Shown: in pieces, positions 59,462 to 64,000 of the stretch | Position numbering within the stretch: position 1 is the first letter of the stretch | How the letters are laid out: each line of letters starts with the position of its first letter | Assembly: GCA_021307315.1 (NCBI GenBank) | Contig: JAJSPD010000046.1 | Coordinates: forward strand, 186,001 to 250,000 | Direction of reading: 5' to 3' | DNA from: Bisporella sp. PMI_857 | Taxonomy: Eukaryota; Ascomycota; Leotiomycetes; Helotiales; Helotiaceae | Length of the DNA: 64,000 bases | Notes under the pieces: generated by a model | The model's database searches: none | What the model was told of the DNA's origin: nothing | The model's input: only the letters and a program-made list of their open reading frames with translations | Position numbers and translations under genes: made by a program

Positions 59462-59700
59462 CGATGGTCAGACCTAGATGCGCAGCGCTTAGTGGCATAT
59501 TGGAAAGAGGGCAATCCTTGGGAGTGGATCTTCAGCAAGTTCCCTACGCAGGACTCGACCCGCAATACGTACGCGCTAGAACATGGTACGACCCGAAGCG
59601 ACTGGCTTCCTCTTGCAGCTGGACAGGCCTACTTGTCCCTTGGCATCTATTGACCCGAATATGTAACGAGGAAACTTGTCTTTCTGTCGGCCGGCCCTGA
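59462..59700 (+). pseudogene. Myb/SANT-like DNA-binding domain fragment
   Basis: One frame reads RWSDLDAQRLVAYWKEGNP then WEWIFSKFP, which resembles the first two helices of fungal Myb-like domains (pattern RWSDLDDQRLLAYKEE then W-x-WIF-x-x-FP). The third helix, where VRTRW is expected, appears as YVRARTWYD in another frame, so there is a frameshift near 59550. No start, no flanking exon and no downstream domain were found. Probably a decayed fragment. Confidence 0.5.
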
Positions 59701-60653
59701 CGTGGGAGTAGGTATCGTCGAGGGATATCGGAAGGAGACATGAGGCGCAACATTTTTATTAGCAACAATTCGTATATAGTACAACAAGTCGTGGGTTTGT
59801 ATTACACCCAACCAGCCTTGTCATATTCGAAGCCGTTGATGGTAGAATTTGCCAAAAAGTGACGATTCCCGGTACAGGTATAAAGTTGCAGGCTGTAGGG
59901 TGCTTGGTTCTTGATTGACAGTCCTATGGTACAGAGGAAACTTCATACTCAATGGCATTCTCATTGGCTAACGGAAGTTCTCAAGCTAAAGTATCTTACA
60001 GCTTGTGGAGTCTCAGGCACCCACGCTAAGACCGTCCCCCACACACAGCTGGCTACTCCTCCTATCCTATTCCCAGCACCTATGTGAGCTATTACACAGT
60101 TAGAGCGAGCCATCAAAGTTCTGAGGTAATCATGTTTTGTGTTCAGAATAGCAAAGCCACCAATATCCTGCTGAGGAAGCCACCCTTCAAGTCGCTCAGC
60201 CTCAGAAAAGCAAAGCTGACCCACCATTAAAGGACCGATAATGGCAAGCGGCTCTGCCATAGGCAACGGCTGGCAAAGAAGAGATAGTGAGAGATAAACA
60301 TGAAACTTGATTCGGCATAAGCAGAGACTGGGACTCATGAGAATGCACGCTAGGTGATGCACGTAATTGATTGATTGTGGCCTCTATAACACATCACTGG
60401 CTTCGAGGCTTTCTCACAATCCTCTGTTACGCACAAAAAACAACCGCTTGCGTCACCAAGCATTAATATTCTTGGCAAGCCAACTTTCAGCCCTACCCTT
60501 CAGCCCCATATTGCTAAACAGCGGGATCTCTCGTAAGACACGGCAAGAGGCTGTGAGTCAAGTCACTAAATGATGGCTTTATATCCTCTACTTATAATAG
60601 TACGGTCGCGTGTTGACTTTACGTCGTCAAAGATATATCGTTCATCCTCAAGT
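59701..60653. other. Intergenic, no supported gene
   Basis: About 950 bases. A 133-codon minus-strand frame at 59961-60362 has a tidy MAEPLAIIGP internal start but no domain I can identify, so I do not call it. Confidence 0.4.
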
Positions 60654-61438
60654 ATGTCAACCCCGGCAGCCACGACACCGCAAGATAAGTCGCGGGAGAA
60701 AGTCAACGCTACATCACCTCAATTTCCTAATTTGCCCTCCAGCCCTACAGCCCCAATATGGGTAGATACGCTACTCTTCTGGATTGACTGGGGCATCAAG
60801 GTCCTTGGCGTAGCTGCAGCTGTCGTCTTCGGCATCTGGGCACCTTTATCATACGAGGCCGCCAATAACGCCAGCGCGAGCGGTGATTCTGTTCAGAGCT
60901 CAATCCTAAGCATTGCGTCTGTAGCGAACTCACAGGCTTCCAATGCGTTTAGTGTTCAAAGTTCCGTTGCGGCGAGGCAGAGTGCCGCGCTTGGTAACAT
61001 AGAAAGGCGCATCGACGCCATCGGCCAACTGTTGTTATTGGAATTCTGCCTCGGAAATACTGTGAGAGAAACTTGTATCCTATGTGGAAGCAAAATAAAC
61101 TCATGCTATAAATCTAGGCATTGGGGGCTTGTGAGTCTTTTGTAAGGGAGGCACCTATTGCCAGTGTTGTGGGCTATCTTGCCAACCAGAATACTCTGAC
61201 TACCACCACCCGTTCATCTGCATCAACAGTAGCTCCAACATCATTCTCGGTTACTCCAACACCGACAATAAGTGAACCAACTTCAAGTTCATCGAAATCA
61301 ACATCAGGCGCAATTCTATCGCGCCCTGCTATTCTCGGCATTGTGTTTGCTTTGATATTGTTCCTCGGCATTCTCGCAGGAATATTCGTTTCTCGACTTA
61401 GAAGGCTGAGAAACAAGGCAGTACAAGAAGGAGCTTAG
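60654..61438 (+). CDS. Two-pass membrane protein of unknown function
   Basis: Two exons (60654-61061, 61118-61438) with a 56-base intron give 242 residues; the joint (LGNT then ALGACESFVREA) keeps phase. A hydrophilic N-terminus of about 40 residues is followed by a first membrane helix (KVLGVAAAVVFGIWAPLS). Next come a Ser/Ala-rich helical stretch, a Thr/Ser-rich linker likely to be O-glycosylated, and a second membrane helix (AILGIVFALILFLGILAGIF) with a short basic tail. The layout suggests a fungal plasma membrane or wall-associated protein, possibly a sensor-like topology, but I recognise no family. Start chosen at MSTPAATTPQ; the frame is open 28 codons further upstream. Confidence 0.7.
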
Positions 61439-64000
61439 TATTTAAAGAATTTACTTTCTTCTAAGTATCGGGCTCAAATAAGCACCTGCCTTAACTATGT
61501 CAGCCGTATCCTCTGTCCCTTAATACCATCCTCAGCTTTGTTTTGCTCTATTTCCCTGCCTCTAGAGTCTTAACACGTTCTCAGCGTGAGGGTGTGTCAC
61601 ATAGCATACTAATTTAACGTGGCGCCTTGTATTATAGACGAGGGAACGAGTGATGGAATTTACTTTGCAATGACCTACGATACCGAGGACTGTGTTCCAA
61701 GGAGAATTGAGGAGCTTGTTGGGAATAATAGTTGTAGATATTTGTGTGACAGAAATTTGACCGGTAATGTGATAATAGCAGGCTGTTTGTGCAACCATTT
61801 GTGTTCTTCCTTGCATTGGAGATAGGCTCGTTCTTATGGGATATCTCCATTCTAGACTTGGACTTGTTATGGGCTAAAATATGTTTAGCCCCATACTCAA
61901 CCTTAATGCCGCGCTATTGAATGGTTAATGAAAAGGTAGCGATAATGGCGATTTGAAGGAAGACCTTTAAGAGGTAGGCAGGCAGCATGCACTTCGAGTC
62001 TGGCTAGATTCAGCATGTGACTGCATTAACACGTAGGGATACTTTGAGACGATAGTTCTTGGGACTAGCTCAGACAATGGGGACACACTGGCGTGGCGAT
62101 AGCTAATTGTGAGATATCTTAGGCTCCGTCCTCGATATTTGAGTTCCGCACTCTCTTGTCAAGTTGCCTGAGATTGCACGGGCTTCTCTGAAATTTGAGA
62201 CGGGATGCCGTTTGCTATGAAGTTCCTAGGAACTTCCAATCTATGAGGGCAAACAGCCATACAAGATCTACGATTTCCTGGAGTTAAACGAGTAGCAGCA
62301 AACCAATTGTGTCTACAAGGAGCATGAGGTTCGAAATACACCAGAATTTGAGGAAGAGAGATTTGAGTTCATGGAGGCTCCAACCTATTATCCTTAAGCC
62401 TCTCAGTTTTCGAAACAGAAGACGCTCAACCAGATTCTGTGATTCGAGTATATATCAGTGAGATGGTGAGCCTGGTCAGGGAAAGGTTAGGAGCGCAGTT
62501 CGCAATCACGATAGACTGGCGCGTACGGGGCCATTTCAGTGACGTGTAATCAATACAGAAATATCTCAGTTCCGGAGGAATGACGCTGCTACCTATCCGC
62601 AACTGTCTAGAGATTGGTGATATTCTGAGACAAGCTATCTCAGTAGCTACCACTATGCACTGTGGTGAGTTCTGGTATTGATTCACGGGTATCCAAGCCA
62701 CTAACATGTATGCGTAGATTTCTCTTATCTACGCGGATTCGAGCGAATACGAATCAATCTGAGTGAGTGTGAGTGGAGGGCAGTGAGGGATGGCAGCGTT
62801 AGACCGGTGGTTGTTAAGCCTCAATTGGCTGCGATCAAGTCCATCTGCTGATGATATTTAAGCTTTTGACTTTTAAATACTGTCACAAATGCTTCACTAG
62901 TCTTGGCTGACCGTCGCACTATTTTAAAACATGATTTGATTGGGTGTGATCATGTTATGAGCGACAAGGTTAACCAGACTGCTTTTGTGTACCACGGTTC
63001 AGATCGGAAATGATACTGGATTTCACACCAGAGCCCGGGGGAGGCTATATTATTTGCTACGTGGACTCTTATATCTAAAGCTGAGCATGCAGGTGCGTCC
63101 AGAGAAAGCTCCATTCTTTCCAATGCTGACGAGATACCAAATTTCTCACCACACGCAGCAGCATTTTTATATGAGCCAGACAAATCAGCTCAGCCAAGGT
63201 AAAGTGTGGAGGTCGGATGATAGTTTTCGCGGTAGGGTACATGCTTAACCACGAGAGCATCAAAGTCTAAAAAAGAGTTCATAGAAGTTGGTCAACTCCC
63301 TATGAAGCCGATATTGATCTTGCCCAAAGAAGAGGATTTTATATCACGCCCACAACAAATGAAAACCTTTTCAGATTCTCCGTAGTATGAGCCATCCAGG
63401 GTCACTTCTACTGGAAGAGCTATAAGCATATATTCAATGGATCGTCAAGCCATCACACCAAAACTAAATGGCCAATCTATTCAACTACCCCTGTCATCGC
63501 GCTCCTTCAACATGCGGATGTCTTCGTTAGAGTCTGATTTCATTGCATAGAGCGAAGTTTGCTGAAAATCGTCGAAGGTCACCACGTGCTTCCAATGTTG
63601 AAATTTCGTTGGGGTTGATACGGTGACTTCTAATTCTGAGAAGTTATCGACACTTAGGTTCTTCGAGAAAGGCATTGTGTCCGACTTCGCATTTCAATCA
63701 GGCGTTGACGTAGAAAGATTCTCTGTATCGCGGTCAATCTAGCTTCAAATAGGCAATTGCACTCTTTTGTGCTCGTAAATGGTGTAAGGAGCCGCAATTT
63801 GTTCATCACACCCTCACAACTAGCTCTGCATCTCGCAAGCCCTGTAACATCCCCCATCCCATGTCGTCCTGGCTATTCAGAAACGGGACCAAATTTGGGT
63901 GTAACTCGTCTCCCCAATCAATAAGGGTCACATCAGCTCATATATATGCAATAAGAGCATAGAGCAATAAAGAACTGTGTAATAGCCCGATCAGTCAACA
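61439..64000. other. 2.5 kb with no recognisable gene
   Basis: Short frames on both strands (for example 61619-61825 plus, 62426-62707 minus, 63481-63675 minus) show no domain or consistent splicing. A gene starting beyond the right edge could have exons here, but I cannot support one. Confidence 0.45.

Noticed and set aside
59961..60362. 133-codon minus-strand frame
   Set aside because: Plausible length but no motif I can identify; not enough support to call a gene.
1..64000. tRNA, 5S rRNA and CRISPR arrays
   Set aside because: I looked by eye for T-loop signatures, a fungal 5S pattern and regularly spaced repeats and found none convincing; a covariance-model scan would settle the RNA genes.
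1..64000. Repeat-induced point mutation as the cause of the broken genes
   Set aside because: The lesions are mostly single-base indels with few substitutions, not dense C-to-T changes, so ordinary drift fits better.
1..64000. General sequencing error as the cause of all frameshifts
   Set aside because: Several long core genes are free of breaks, and one lesion is a substitution stop and another a splice-site change; single homopolymer lesions may still be technical.

Overview
The window is nuclear DNA of a filamentous ascomycete (Pezizomycotina). The evidence is short GT-AG introns, mostly about 41-77 bases with CTRAY-like branch sites, together with Zn2Cys6 regulators, a septation-associated Uds1 protein and typical fungal enzymes, with genes on both strands. 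A class such as Leotiomycetes is possible, but I cannot establish it from the sequence. Exon structures were rebuilt by hand from splice signals and reading-frame continuity.

Left part (1-16 kb): the 3' end of an SMP-30/lactonase-like gene, a DUF1445 (YcsI-type) gene, then an aromatic-catabolism cluster. The cluster holds a Zn2Cys6 regulator, a cytochrome P450, a Baeyer-Villiger-type flavin monooxygenase, maleylacetate reductase, an intradiol (hydroxyquinol-type) dioxygenase and an MFS transporter. Together these suggest uptake of an aromatic or phenyl-ketone compound, oxidation and oxygen insertion, ring opening of hydroxyquinol to maleylacetate, and reduction to 3-oxoadipate. The cluster appears to be decaying. 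The transporter has many frameshifts and a premature stop, the reductase has two frameshifts, and one P450 intron lacks an AG acceptor. The regulator, flavin monooxygenase and dioxygenase are open.

Middle part (16-30 kb): mostly intact core genes. These are the 24-kDa complex I subunit, an aquaporin-like channel, an ER-luminal Hsp40 (Scj1-like, ending KDEL), a DEAH-box splicing helicase (Prp2/DHX16-like), a SAM methyltransferase and a TFIIIC tau55-type subunit. Between the aquaporin and Scj1 genes lies a divergent pair of wrecked genes, a LysM protein and a killer-toxin-type (subgroup C) GH18 chitinase.

Right part (30-64 kb): a relic of a widespread uncharacterised fungal family; a divergent Zn2Cys6 regulator and DHA2 drug-efflux-type MFS pair; a Uds1-domain protein; a 6.5 kb stretch with no recognisable gene; leukotriene A4 hydrolase/aminopeptidase; a small NAD(P)-binding protein; another gene-poor stretch with a probable F-box relic; a SET-domain protein with a hydrophobic N-terminus; an alcohol acetyltransferase-like protein; a Myb-like relic; and a two-pass membrane protein of unknown role. 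The last 2.5 kb holds nothing I can name.
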